The notes under the pieces were generated by a model. That model saw nothing but the letters and a program-made list of their open reading frames with translations. It did no database searches and was not told the DNA's origin. From Rhodoferax bucti (GTDB lineage: Bacteria; Pseudomonadota; Gammaproteobacteria; Burkholderiales; Burkholderiaceae_C): a DNA stretch of 64,000 bases. The DNA is taken from assembly GCF_005876985.1 (NCBI RefSeq), contig NZ_VAHD01000004.1:222075-286074 (forward strand). The letters are read 5' to 3'. Below, one piece after another: positions 16,385-24,091 of this stretch; positions within the stretch are counted from its first letter, which is position 1, and each line of letters begins with the position of its first letter. The position numbers and the translations under genes were made by a program.

Positions 16385-16390
16385 CACAAT
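16385..16390 (+). promoter_or_regulatory. -10-like hexamer of a probable leaderless polA mRNA
   Basis: CACAAT begins exactly 12 bases before the polA ATG, with no Shine-Dalgarno sequence between. Confidence 0.45.
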
Positions 16391-16396
16391 ACCTTT

Positions 16397-19198
16397 ATGA
16401 CCGAATCCAAGAAAACCCTGCTGCTGGTGGATGGCTCCAGCTACCTGTACCGTGCCTTTTTTGCTGGTGGCGACAGCATGAGCGTGACGCTGCCGGACGG
16501 CACTGCCCAGAAAACCGGTGCGGTGCGCATCATGATCAACATGATGAATAGCCTGCGCAAGGAATACCCGGCCGACTACGTGGCCTGTGTGTTCGATGCC
16601 AAAGGCCCCACCTTCCGGGACGAGATTTACCCCGAGTACAAAGCCCACCGCGACCCTATGCCCGACGACCTGCGCAGCCAGATCGCGCCCATCCACGAGA
16701 TCGTGCGCCTGCTGGGTTGGAAGGTGCTGGATGTGCCCGGCGTGGAAGCCGATGACGTGATCGGCACGCTGGCGGCCACCGCCGCCTCGCAAGGCATTGA
16801 GGTGATTGTGAGCAGCGGCGACAAAGATTTGGCGCAGCTGGTGAACGAGCACATCACCATCATCGACACCATGAACGGCAAGCGCCGCGATCTGGCCGGG
16901 GTGGAAGCCGAGTTCGGCGTGCCCGCCCGCCTGATGTTGGACTACCAGACATTGGTGGGTGACACCGTGGACAACGTGCCTGGCGTGGCCAAGGTCGGCC
17001 CCAAGACGGCGGTGAAGTGGCTGCAGCAATACGGCTCGCTGCAAGGCGTGGTGGACAACGCCGCCAACATCGGCGGTGTGGTGGGCGAGAACCTGCGCAA
17101 GGCGCTGGACTGGCTACCCACTGGCCGCACGCTGCTCACCATCAAAACCGACTGCGACCTCACGGGTTGGGTCGAAGGTTTGCCTGCTATGGATTCGATA
17201 GCTGCTGGCGCACAGGATACGGGCGCTCTGCGTGCTTTTTATGAGAAATACGGCTTCAAGGGGCTGGCCAAGGCTGTGGGGGGCGGTGATACCGCTGCCG
17301 CACCCGTGGCAAGTGCAGCGGCGCCCCGCAATGCAGAGCCGGGTCTGTTTGACGAGCCTGTTGAGCCGGCAGGTGCCCCCACACCGCGTGCCAGTACGCT
17401 GGAATACGAAACCATCTTCACCTGGGAGGCGCTGGACGCTTTGCTGGCGCGATTGGGCAGTGCCGCACTGACCGCGCTGGATACCGAGACCACCTCGCTG
17501 GATGAAATGCGTGCCGAGATTGTGGGCATCAGCTTCAGCACCGAGCCCGGTAAAGGCGCTTACATCCCGGTGGCACACCGCTACCCTGGCGCGCCCGAGC
17601 AGTTGGACCGCAATGCGGTGCTGGCCAAGCTCAAGCCCTGGCTGGAGAATCCCGCTGCCCAGAAGCTGGGCCAGCACATCAAGTACGACCGCCACGTGTT
17701 TGCCAACCACGGCATCGAGGTGCAGGGCTACGCCCACGACACCATGCTGCAAAGCTATGTACTCGAAGCCGACAAACCGCACGGCCTGAGCAGCCTGGCC
17801 CAGCGCCACCTTGGCCGCAGCGGCATCAGCTTTGAAGACCTGTGCGGCAAAGGCGTGAACCAGATCAGCTTTGACCAGGTGGACATTGCCAAGGCCGCTG
17901 AATACGCTTGCGAAGACTCGGACCAGACGCTGGACGTGCACCTGGCACTCTGGCCGCAGATTGAGGCCAACGACAAGCTGAAATTCATTTACGAGCTGGA
18001 GATCGCCAGCAGCGAAGCCCTGTACCGCATTGAGCGCAATGGCGTGCTGATCGACGCGCCTACGCTGGCAGCCCAAAGCCACGAGTTGGGCCAGCGCATT
18101 CTGCAACTCGAGACCGAGGCCTACGAGATTGCCGGTCAGCCCTTCAACCTGAGCAGCCCCAAGCAGCTGGGCGAAATCTTCTTCGACAAGCTGGGCATGC
18201 CAGTGGTGAAGAAAACTGCCACCGGTGCGCGCAGCACTGATGAAGAGGTGCTGGAGAAGCTGGCCGAGGATTACCCCTTGCCCGCCAAGCTGCTGGAGCA
18301 TCGCGGCTTGGCCAAACTCAAAGGCACGTACACCGACAAGCTCGCCCTACTCGCACTGCCGCGTACGGGGCGGGTGCACACCCATTACGCACAGGCGGTG
18401 GCGGTCACCGGGCGCTTAAGCAGCAACGACCCCAACCTGCAAAACATTCCGATCCGCACCGCAGAAGGCCGCCGCGTGCGCGAGGCCTTTGTGGCACCGG
18501 CAGGCTGCGTGATTGCCAGCGCCGATTACAGCCAGATCGAGCTGCGCATCATGGCGCACATCAGCGACGACCCGGCGCTCTTGCGTGCCTTCCATGATGG
18601 GCTGGACGTGCACCGTGCCACTGCGGCCGAGGTGTTCGGTGTGCCGGTGGACCAGGTCACCAGCGAGCAGCGTCGCTATGCTAAGGTCATCAACTTCGGC
18701 TTGATTTACGGCATGAGTGCGTTCGGACTGGCACGCAACCTAGGCATCGACAACACGGCCGCCAAAAACTACATCCAGCGCTACTTCGAGCGCTACCCGG
18801 GCGTGAAGACCTATATGGAAACCACCCGGGCGCTGGCCCGGCAGCAGGGCTATGTGGAAACCGTGTTCGGCCGGCGCTTGCAGTTGGCCGGCATCCAGTC
18901 GGCCAAGGGGGCGCAACTGGCGGGGCTGGAGCGGGCGGCGATCAATGCGCCCATGCAGGGCACGGCGGCTGACTTGATTAAGTTGAGCATGGTCAAGGTG
19001 CAGCAAGCTTTGGATGCACACAATCGGGGCATCAAGATGATCATGCAGGTGCATGACGAATTGGTGTTTGAAGTGCCGGAGGCGGAGGTGGACTGGTTGC
19101 GCACCAAAATTCCGCGTTTGATGGCGGGTGTGGCGGAGCTCAAGGTGCCTTTGTTGGCCGAAGTAGGGGTTGGCCCCAATTGGGACAAGGCCCATTAA
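16397..19198 (+). CDS. polA: DNA polymerase I
   Basis: Repair and Okazaki-fragment-processing polymerase, 933 residues, with all three activities. The 5' nuclease domain opens LLLVDGSSYLYRAFF and carries CVFDAKGPTFR. The 3'-5' exonuclease has LDTETTSLDEM. The polymerase shows DYSQIELRIMAH (motif A), the O helix RYAKVINFGLIYGMSAFG and QVHDELVFEV (motif C). The stretch at about residues 264-282 (MDSIAAGAQDTGALRAF) is encoded by a dispersed repeat copy, at the junction between the 5' nuclease and the rest of the enzyme. It stands alone. Confidence 0.97.
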   Translation: MTESKKTLLLVDGSSYLYRAFFAGGDSMSVTLPDGTAQKTGAVRIMINMMNSLRKEYPADYVACVFDAKGPTFRDEIYPEYKAHRDPMPDDLRSQIAPIHEIVRLLGWKVLDVPGVEADDVIGTLAATAASQGIEVIVSSGDKDLAQLVNEHITIIDTMNGKRRDLAGVEAEFGVPARLMLDYQTLVGDTVDNVPGVAKVGPKTAVKWLQQYGSLQGVVDNAANIGGVVGENLRKALDWLPTGRTLLTIKTDCDLTGWVEGLPAMDSIAAGAQDTGALRAFYEKYGFKGLAKAVGGGDTAAAPVASAAAPRNAEPGLFDEPVEPAGAPTPRASTLEYETIFTWEALDALLARLGSAALTALDTETTSLDEMRAEIVGISFSTEPGKGAYIPVAHRYPGAPEQLDRNAVLAKLKPWLENPAAQKLGQHIKYDRHVFANHGIEVQGYAHDTMLQSYVLEADKPHGLSSLAQRHLGRSGISFEDLCGKGVNQISFDQVDIAKAAEYACEDSDQTLDVHLALWPQIEANDKLKFIYELEIASSEALYRIERNGVLIDAPTLAAQSHELGQRILQLETEAYEIAGQPFNLSSPKQLGEIFFDKLGMPVVKKTATGARSTDEEVLEKLAEDYPLPAKLLEHRGLAKLKGTYTDKLALLALPRTGRVHTHYAQAVAVTGRLSSNDPNLQNIPIRTAEGRRVREAFVAPAGCVIASADYSQIELRIMAHISDDPALLRAFHDGLDVHRATAAEVFGVPVDQVTSEQRRYAKVINFGLIYGMSAFGLARNLGIDNTAAKNYIQRYFERYPGVKTYMETTRALARQQGYVETVFGRRLQLAGIQSAKGAQLAGLERAAINAPMQGTAADLIKLSMVKVQQALDAHNRGIKMIMQVHDELVFEVPEAEVDWLRTKIPRLMAGVAELKVPLLAEVGVGPNWDKAH
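17185..17243 (-). repeat. Dispersed repeat copy in frame inside polA
   Basis: GCTATGGATTCGATAGCTGC followed by TGGCGCACAGGATACGGGCGC matches the repeat at 38423 in reverse orientation. It codes for the linker after the 5' nuclease domain. Confidence 0.65.
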
Positions 19199-19218
19199 CG
19201 CCGAGTATGAGTTAAAGC

Positions 19219-19266
19219 ACACTTTCAGCAAATATTTGTTGAAAGTGTTAAAAATTAGTAGATAAT
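19219..19266 (+). promoter_or_regulatory. Promoter with a 30-bp palindrome upstream of the chemoreceptor
   Basis: ACACTTTCAGCAAAT is followed by its near-exact reverse complement ATTTGTTGAAAGTGT (19219-19248), with one mismatched pair. Overlapping its right arm is TTGAAA (19239-19244), then 16 bases and GATAAT (19261-19266), a good sigma-70 promoter. A factor bound to the palindrome would cover the -35 box. A role as polA transcript end is less likely because no T tract follows. Confidence 0.6.
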
Positions 19267-19295
19267 CGATGTATTCGATTTAATAGGGGTGTCGT

Positions 19296-21080
19296 ATGAG
19301 ACTCAGTGGAATGAAAATCGCGACCAAGCTCTGGTCGTTCATCGTGTTGACCATCGTGGCGATTTGCGCAGTGACCGTGGCAGGCCTGGCTCGTACTGCC
19401 ACCAGCTTGACCGAGGCGCGTATCGAGCAGGGCAATGCGGAGAGCCTGGTGCAAATCACCACCGAGTGGAACGGCCTGACCATGACCAATGCGGCACGCA
19501 CCACCGCGGTGCTCATGAGCCAGGGCACCACCATTCCCGACGCCTTCAAAGAGCCGATTGCCGCCACCACGGCCAAGGTGTCTGAGCTCCAAAAGAAGAT
19601 CGAAGAAATGCCCTTGGGTGACGACGACAAGGCGCAGATGAAAAAAATCGCCGAGTTGCGCAAGGCCATGATTGCGGTGCGCGAAAAGGCCCGCGACGCC
19701 AAAAAGGCCGGCGACGAGGCCGGCGCAGCCCAAATGCTCAAAGCCGAGTTCGAGCCTGCCATGGCGGCCTACATTGCGGGGCAAGCGCAAATGGTGGAGC
19801 TGCAAAAGCAGCACCTGCAGCGCATCGACAAAGAGGTTCTGGAGCGCCGCACGGCCAACATCACCAGCATTTTGGTGAGCTTGGCGGTGATTGTGATTCT
19901 TGCCGTGGCGGCCACCGCGTGGCTGGTGCGCTCTATCCGCGAACCACTCGATTTGGCCAACAGCCTGGCTTCCCGCATTGCCGAGGGCGACCTGACCCAC
20001 TCGGTGCACTCCGACCGTACCGACGAATTCGGCCAGCTGCTGCACTCCCTGGAGGCGATGAATATTTCTCTGGGCCGCATGGTGTCTGAAATCCGCGGTG
20101 GCACCGACAGCATCGCTATTGCCAGCGCCGAAATTGCCACCGGCAACAACGACCTGGCCCAGCGCACCGAGCAAACCTCCAGCAACCTGCAAGCCACCGC
20201 CTCCAGCATGGACGGTTTGACCAACACCGTGCAACACAGCGCTGAAAGCGCCCGCCAAGCCAGCTCACTGGCGGCCAACGCCTCCATGGTGGCGCAGCGT
20301 GGTAGCGAAGTGGTGACCCAAGTGGTGAGCACCATGCAAGAGATTGATGCCAGCAGCAAGAAGATTGCGGACATCATCAGCGTGATCGATGGCATCGCCT
20401 TCCAGACCAACATCCTCGCGCTGAATGCGGCGGTGGAAGCCGCCCGCGCAGGCGAACAGGGCCGTGGCTTTGCGGTGGTGGCATCGGAAGTGCGCTCGCT
20501 GGCCGGCCGCAGTGCTGAGGCTGCCAAGGAAATCAAGGCGCTGATCGGCACCTCGGTGGACAAGGTCGAGTCGGGCACTCTGTTGGTGAACGATGCCGGC
20601 TCCACCATGGAAGACATCATGCAATCCGTGCGCCGCGTGGCGGACGTGGTGGGTGAAATCACCGCCGCTGCCAATGAGCAGAGCAGTGGTATCTCTGGTG
20701 TGAACCAGGCCATCGGTAACCTCGACCAGATGACCCAGCAGAACGCTGCACTGGTGGAAGAGAGCGCCGCCGCTGCCGAGAGCCTGCGTGAACAGGCGGA
20801 CCGCATGAAGCAGGCCGTCGCGGTGTTCAAGGTCAATGGCAGCATGGGAGGCCCCGTGATGGCGGCAGCGCCGGTGCGCTCCGGCAAGCCCAGCCCGGAT
20901 TTCAAAGGCCCCGAGCGCCGCACTGGCCAGGCCAGCGGTCCCCAAGCCCGGGCCCCCAAAGCCACAGCACCGGCACCTGCCCCCAAAGCAGCCGTTGCAC
21001 CAAGCTTGCAAAAACCTGTCGCCGTAGCCTCAAACCGCCCCACACCGGCTGGTGGAGACGACGATTGGGAAACCTTCTAA
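19296..21080 (+). CDS. Methyl-accepting chemotaxis protein with CheR-docking tail
   Basis: Transmembrane chemoreceptor, 594 residues. A first membrane helix (residues 12-34) and a second (about 190-212) enclose a helical four-helix-type periplasmic sensor. A HAMP domain follows, and then the cytoplasmic hairpin with the conserved tip segment around QTNILALNAAVEAARAGEQG and VVASEVRSLAGR. The C-terminus is a flexible Pro/Ala linker ending DDWETF, the WETF pentapeptide type that tethers CheR and CheB in Tar and Tsr. The ligand cannot be inferred. No chemotaxis operon is nearby. Confidence 0.95.
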   Translation: MRLSGMKIATKLWSFIVLTIVAICAVTVAGLARTATSLTEARIEQGNAESLVQITTEWNGLTMTNAARTTAVLMSQGTTIPDAFKEPIAATTAKVSELQKKIEEMPLGDDDKAQMKKIAELRKAMIAVREKARDAKKAGDEAGAAQMLKAEFEPAMAAYIAGQAQMVELQKQHLQRIDKEVLERRTANITSILVSLAVIVILAVAATAWLVRSIREPLDLANSLASRIAEGDLTHSVHSDRTDEFGQLLHSLEAMNISLGRMVSEIRGGTDSIAIASAEIATGNNDLAQRTEQTSSNLQATASSMDGLTNTVQHSAESARQASSLAANASMVAQRGSEVVTQVVSTMQEIDASSKKIADIISVIDGIAFQTNILALNAAVEAARAGEQGRGFAVVASEVRSLAGRSAEAAKEIKALIGTSVDKVESGTLLVNDAGSTMEDIMQSVRRVADVVGEITAAANEQSSGISGVNQAIGNLDQMTQQNAALVEESAAAAESLREQADRMKQAVAVFKVNGSMGGPVMAAAPVRSGKPSPDFKGPERRTGQASGPQARAPKATAPAPAPKAAVAPSLQKPVAVASNRPTPAGGDDDWETF

Positions 21081-21118
21081 TAGTGATTGCTCAAGTTTTC
21101 CTGTAGTCTGCATGAGGC

Positions 21119-21152
21119 CTCGCGAGTGCCTACACTCGCGGTTGGTTTTCTT
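21119..21152 (+). terminator. Probable terminator of the chemoreceptor gene
   Basis: CGCGAGTG-CCTA-CACTCGCG stem followed by GTTGGTTTTCTT, a broken T tract. Confidence 0.65.
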
Positions 21153-21169
21153 AAAACATGGAGACACGC

Positions 21170-22078
21170 ATGCTGGAAAATTTGAAGAGCGAATTGGATT
21201 CTTTGCGCCCCGGTCGCACCACAGAGGCCGGTGCGACACGCCGCACCGCCCTGAAGGCCGCACTCGGTGTGGGCTACGCAGCCACTGCGATGCCCATCAT
21301 GGCGCAAACCGCCATCAAAACATCGGCAGATGGCCTCATCGCTGGCGAGCAAATTTACGATGTGGAGGGCTACACCGTGCCCTTCTACTACGCAGCACCC
21401 GCTGGCGGCACGGACTTGCCGGTAGTGCTGGTGGTGCAGGAAATCTTCGGCGTGCATGAGTACATTGCCGATACCTGCCGCCGCTTTGCCAAAGCTGGCT
21501 ATCTGGCCATTGCTCCTGATCTGTATTCCCGCCAGGGCGATGCCTCCAAGTACACCGACATCGGCAAGTTGCTTGCAGAGGTCGTCTCCAAAGTGCCGGA
21601 TGAGCAAGTCATGGCGGATCTGGATGGCGCGCTGGCTTGGGCTGCAGACAACGGCGGCAATTTGAAAAAATTGGCGATCACCGGCTTCTGCTGGGGCGGC
21701 CGCATCACCTGGCTCTACGCTGCGCACAACAAAGATGTGAAGGCCGGTGTGGCTTGGTACGGCCGCTTGGTGGGCACGCCCTCCGAGCTGACGCCCAAGA
21801 ACCCCGTCGATATCGCCGCCTCGCTGCACGCACCGGTGCTGGGCTTGTACGGAGGTAAAGATACCGGTATCCCGCTGGACACCGTGAATGAAATGAAAAA
21901 GGCGCTGGCCGCAGCAGGCAAAAAGGGCAACAAAGCCGCCAAGGCTTCGCAGTTCGTGGTGTACCCCGATGCAGGCCATGCCTTCCACGCGGACTACCGC
22001 CCCAGCTACCGCGAAAAAGAAGCCGCCGATGGTTTCAAGCGCGCGCTGGCCTGGTTTAAAGCAAAGGGTGTTGTTTGA
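21170..22078 (+). CDS. Dienelactone hydrolase family protein with Tat-like signal
   Basis: An alpha/beta hydrolase related to carboxymethylenebutenolidase, which opens dienelactones in chlorocatechol breakdown; many copies have other, unknown substrates. The nucleophile Cys is in GFCWGGR, and the catalytic His in DAGHAFHADYR. The N-terminus carries RRTALKAALGVG and a hydrophobic run ending IMAQ, a Tat-type signal, so it is probably periplasmic. GGAGA ahead of 21170 favours that ATG (302 residues) over one at 21158. Its stop overlaps the TTG start of the ZIP transporter. Confidence 0.88.
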   Translation: MLENLKSELDSLRPGRTTEAGATRRTALKAALGVGYAATAMPIMAQTAIKTSADGLIAGEQIYDVEGYTVPFYYAAPAGGTDLPVVLVVQEIFGVHEYIADTCRRFAKAGYLAIAPDLYSRQGDASKYTDIGKLLAEVVSKVPDEQVMADLDGALAWAADNGGNLKKLAITGFCWGGRITWLYAAHNKDVKAGVAWYGRLVGTPSELTPKNPVDIAASLHAPVLGLYGGKDTGIPLDTVNEMKKALAAAGKKGNKAAKASQFVVYPDAGHAFHADYRPSYREKEAADGFKRALAWFKAKGVV

Positions 22079-22875
22079 TTCTTTTGGCTATTGTGGCCGG
22101 CACTTTGGTGGCCGGCATAGGGAGTGTGTGGCTGGCGGCGGCACTGAGTTTTGGTGCACTGGCCCGCTACACCCAGCATATGTTGAGCTTGGCGGCGGGG
22201 GCCTTGTTGGCCACCGCCTTCATGCATTTGCTGCCCGAAGCGTTCGAGAGCCAGGCTGGCGCCCATGATTTGTTTCTGGTGCTGCTGGTCGGGCTCGTGT
22301 TTTTCTTTTTGCTCGACAAGGCGGAGCTGTGGCATCACGGCCATGAGCACCACCATGGCGACCATGGTCATGGTCATGCGCACGAGGGCCATTCCCATGG
22401 GCATGCGCACGCGCATGACAAGCCCGCTGGCAGCTGGGCGGTCCTGACCGGTGACAGCGTGCACTGTTTTGGCGATGGAGTCTTGATTGCGTCTGCCTTT
22501 GTGGCGGATGTGCGCTTGGGAGCCATCGCGGCCTTGGCGGTATTGGCCCACGAGGTGCCGCACCACATGGGCGATTTGATCGTGCTGCGCGCGGGCTCAA
22601 GCAACAAGCGGGCGGCGCTGGTCAAGGTCACTCTGGCGGGTGCGGTGACTGCGCTGGGTGGCATCGTGGGCTACTGGCTGGTCGACCAGTTGCAAGACTA
22701 TCTGCCCTACTTTTTGGCAGTGGCGTCCAGCAGCTTCATCTATGTGGCTTTGGCGGATTTGATTCCCCAGCTGCAAAAAAGGCTGACGGCCCGCGAAACG
22801 GCGGCGCAAATCGCGTGGCTGGGGGTGGGCATCGGGCTGGTCGCTTTGGTGAGCAGCCTCGGGCACGGCCACTAG
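22075..22875 (+). CDS. ZIP family metal transporter
   Basis: Polytopic inner-membrane transporter of divalent metal (zinc or related), 266 residues. A His-rich cytoplasmic loop (HHGHEHHHGDHGHGHAHEGH and on) lies between the third and fourth hydrophobic helices. The metal site is visible as DSVHCFGDG in helix 4 and HEVPHHMGDL in helix 5. The start is a TTG sharing bases with the TGA of the hydrolase gene, so translation is coupled. The pairing of a hydrolase with a ZIP transporter has no obvious reason. Confidence 0.9.
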   Translation: MILLAIVAGTLVAGIGSVWLAAALSFGALARYTQHMLSLAAGALLATAFMHLLPEAFESQAGAHDLFLVLLVGLVFFFLLDKAELWHHGHEHHHGDHGHGHAHEGHSHGHAHAHDKPAGSWAVLTGDSVHCFGDGVLIASAFVADVRLGAIAALAVLAHEVPHHMGDLIVLRAGSSNKRAALVKVTLAGAVTALGGIVGYWLVDQLQDYLPYFLAVASSSFIYVALADLIPQLQKRLTARETAAQIAWLGVGIGLVALVSSLGHGH

Positions 22876-22890
22876 GCCGCCTGCCTGCAC

Positions 22891-23292
22891 ATGGCACAGC
22901 CTGTGGTGTGGGAGATGGCGTTCGCGGACTCTGAGGTCCGCGCAGTGCAGCGCCATGGCGCCGATGTGCATCTGCTCCTTTCCGCCGCGTTTGCCACACA
23001 GCTGTTGCCCTCCGGCGAGCGCGTTTCCGGTTATTTGCAAGGCGTGAGTCTGGTGCTTCAGCAGTGTGAGCCCGTGCCGGCGCTGGATGGCTTGTTCGGC
23101 CGACTGCGGAGCGGTCGCGTGCGCCTTAATGCTGGTGAAAGCCTGGCCGTCATGGCGCTGCCGGGCACATGGCAACAGCCCCTGACCTTGGAGTTGGAGC
23201 CTGCGCAGGGCGGCTTGCGAGTAGTGCAAGCACAAGGCCTGGAATGCCGCATGGAGCCGGGCGGGGTGTTCCGCGAATCCTTGTTTTGTTGA
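22891..23292 (+). CDS. Hypothetical protein, 133 residues
   Basis: I do not recognise this protein. It is soluble-looking, with no signal peptide or membrane segment, and has alternating strands (HGADVHLLLSAAF, YLQGVSLVLQQ, LTLELEPAQGGLRVVQAQGLEC). The gene begins 15 bases after the ZIP gene on the same strand and ends before the TetR-type operator, so it may be the last member of that operon. Codon use resembles its neighbours. It could bind a ligand or be structural. Confidence 0.65.
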   Translation: MAQPVVWEMAFADSEVRAVQRHGADVHLLLSAAFATQLLPSGERVSGYLQGVSLVLQQCEPVPALDGLFGRLRSGRVRLNAGESLAVMALPGTWQQPLTLELEPAQGGLRVVQAQGLECRMEPGGVFRESLFC

Positions 23293-23317
23293 CCTGATAT
23301 CCTGATGCGGGTCATAG

Positions 23318-23350
23318 TTTAATCAAACGTTTGATTTAACTGGTTAGAAT
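23318..23350 (+). promoter_or_regulatory. Operator palindrome and -10 hexamer of the TetR-type gene
   Basis: AATCAAACGTTTGATT (23321-23336) is a perfect 16-bp palindrome with partial extension on both sides. TAGAAT (23345-23350) begins 12 bases before the ATG at 23357, again suggesting a leaderless mRNA. The regulator probably represses its own efflux operon here. Confidence 0.75.
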
Positions 23351-23356
23351 CGGCGC

Positions 23357-24091
23357 ATGTCGATTCCTTCTCCCGTGACCTCTGAGGCCCCCGCGCCCAA
23401 GCCCATGCGCAGCGATGGCGTGGAGGCGCGCAACCGCCTGCTGGATGCCGCGTTGGCTCTGTTTGCCGAGCACGGCTTTTCCAAAACGTCCATCCGTGAA
23501 ATTGCCCAGGCCGCGCAGGCCAATGTGGCCGCCATCAGCTACTACTTTGGCGACAAAGCGGGTTTGTACCGTGCCGTGTTTTCCGATCCGCGCACCAACC
23601 CGCCGGTGCCTCCCGAGGCCCTGGAGGGCGAGGGCGTGTCGCTGGAGCAGGGCTTGCGCGGCATGTACCTCAGCTTTCTGGAGCCCTTGAAGCAAGGCCA
23701 TGTGCGCCAGCAGCAGTACATGAAGCTGTGCTTTCGCGAAATGCTGGAGCCCACGGGCGCCTGGCAGCATGAAATCGAGGCCAACATTGCCCCGGCCCAC
23801 CACGCGCTCACGCGCACGCTGTGCCGCCATGCAGGGGTTGCGGAGGTGGATGACGATATCCACCGCCTTGCCTTCACCCTCAGTGGCTTGGGGGTCATGC
23901 TGCATGTGGGCAATGACTTGTATGCGCAGATACGTCCCGGCCTGGTGAACACCCCCGAGGCACTCGATGTGTACCTGGACCGGCTCGTGTCCTACGCGCT
24001 GGTGCTGGCAGATGCCGAAGCTCTGCGTCGCCGCGCGGTAACCCCGGCTTCCCCCCATTCCCCTGTATCCACCTCATCCCACGCCCCATGA
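23357..24091 (+). CDS. TetR-family regulator, CecR/DUF1956 type
   Basis: Ligand-responsive repressor, 244 residues. The helix-turn-helix is in ALFAEHGFSKTSIREIAQAA and ISYYFGDKAGLY, the classic TetR signature. The C-terminal ligand domain resembles the DUF1956 group (CecR), which in E. coli controls genes for drug sensitivity. Its own promoter contains a matching palindrome. Its TGA overlaps the ATG of the outer-membrane factor as ATGA, so it is cotranscribed with the RND pump it most likely controls. Confidence 0.9.
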   Translation: MSIPSPVTSEAPAPKPMRSDGVEARNRLLDAALALFAEHGFSKTSIREIAQAAQANVAAISYYFGDKAGLYRAVFSDPRTNPPVPPEALEGEGVSLEQGLRGMYLSFLEPLKQGHVRQQQYMKLCFREMLEPTGAWQHEIEANIAPAHHALTRTLCRHAGVAEVDDDIHRLAFTLSGLGVMLHVGNDLYAQIRPGLVNTPEALDVYLDRLVSYALVLADAEALRRRAVTPASPHSPVSTSSHAP

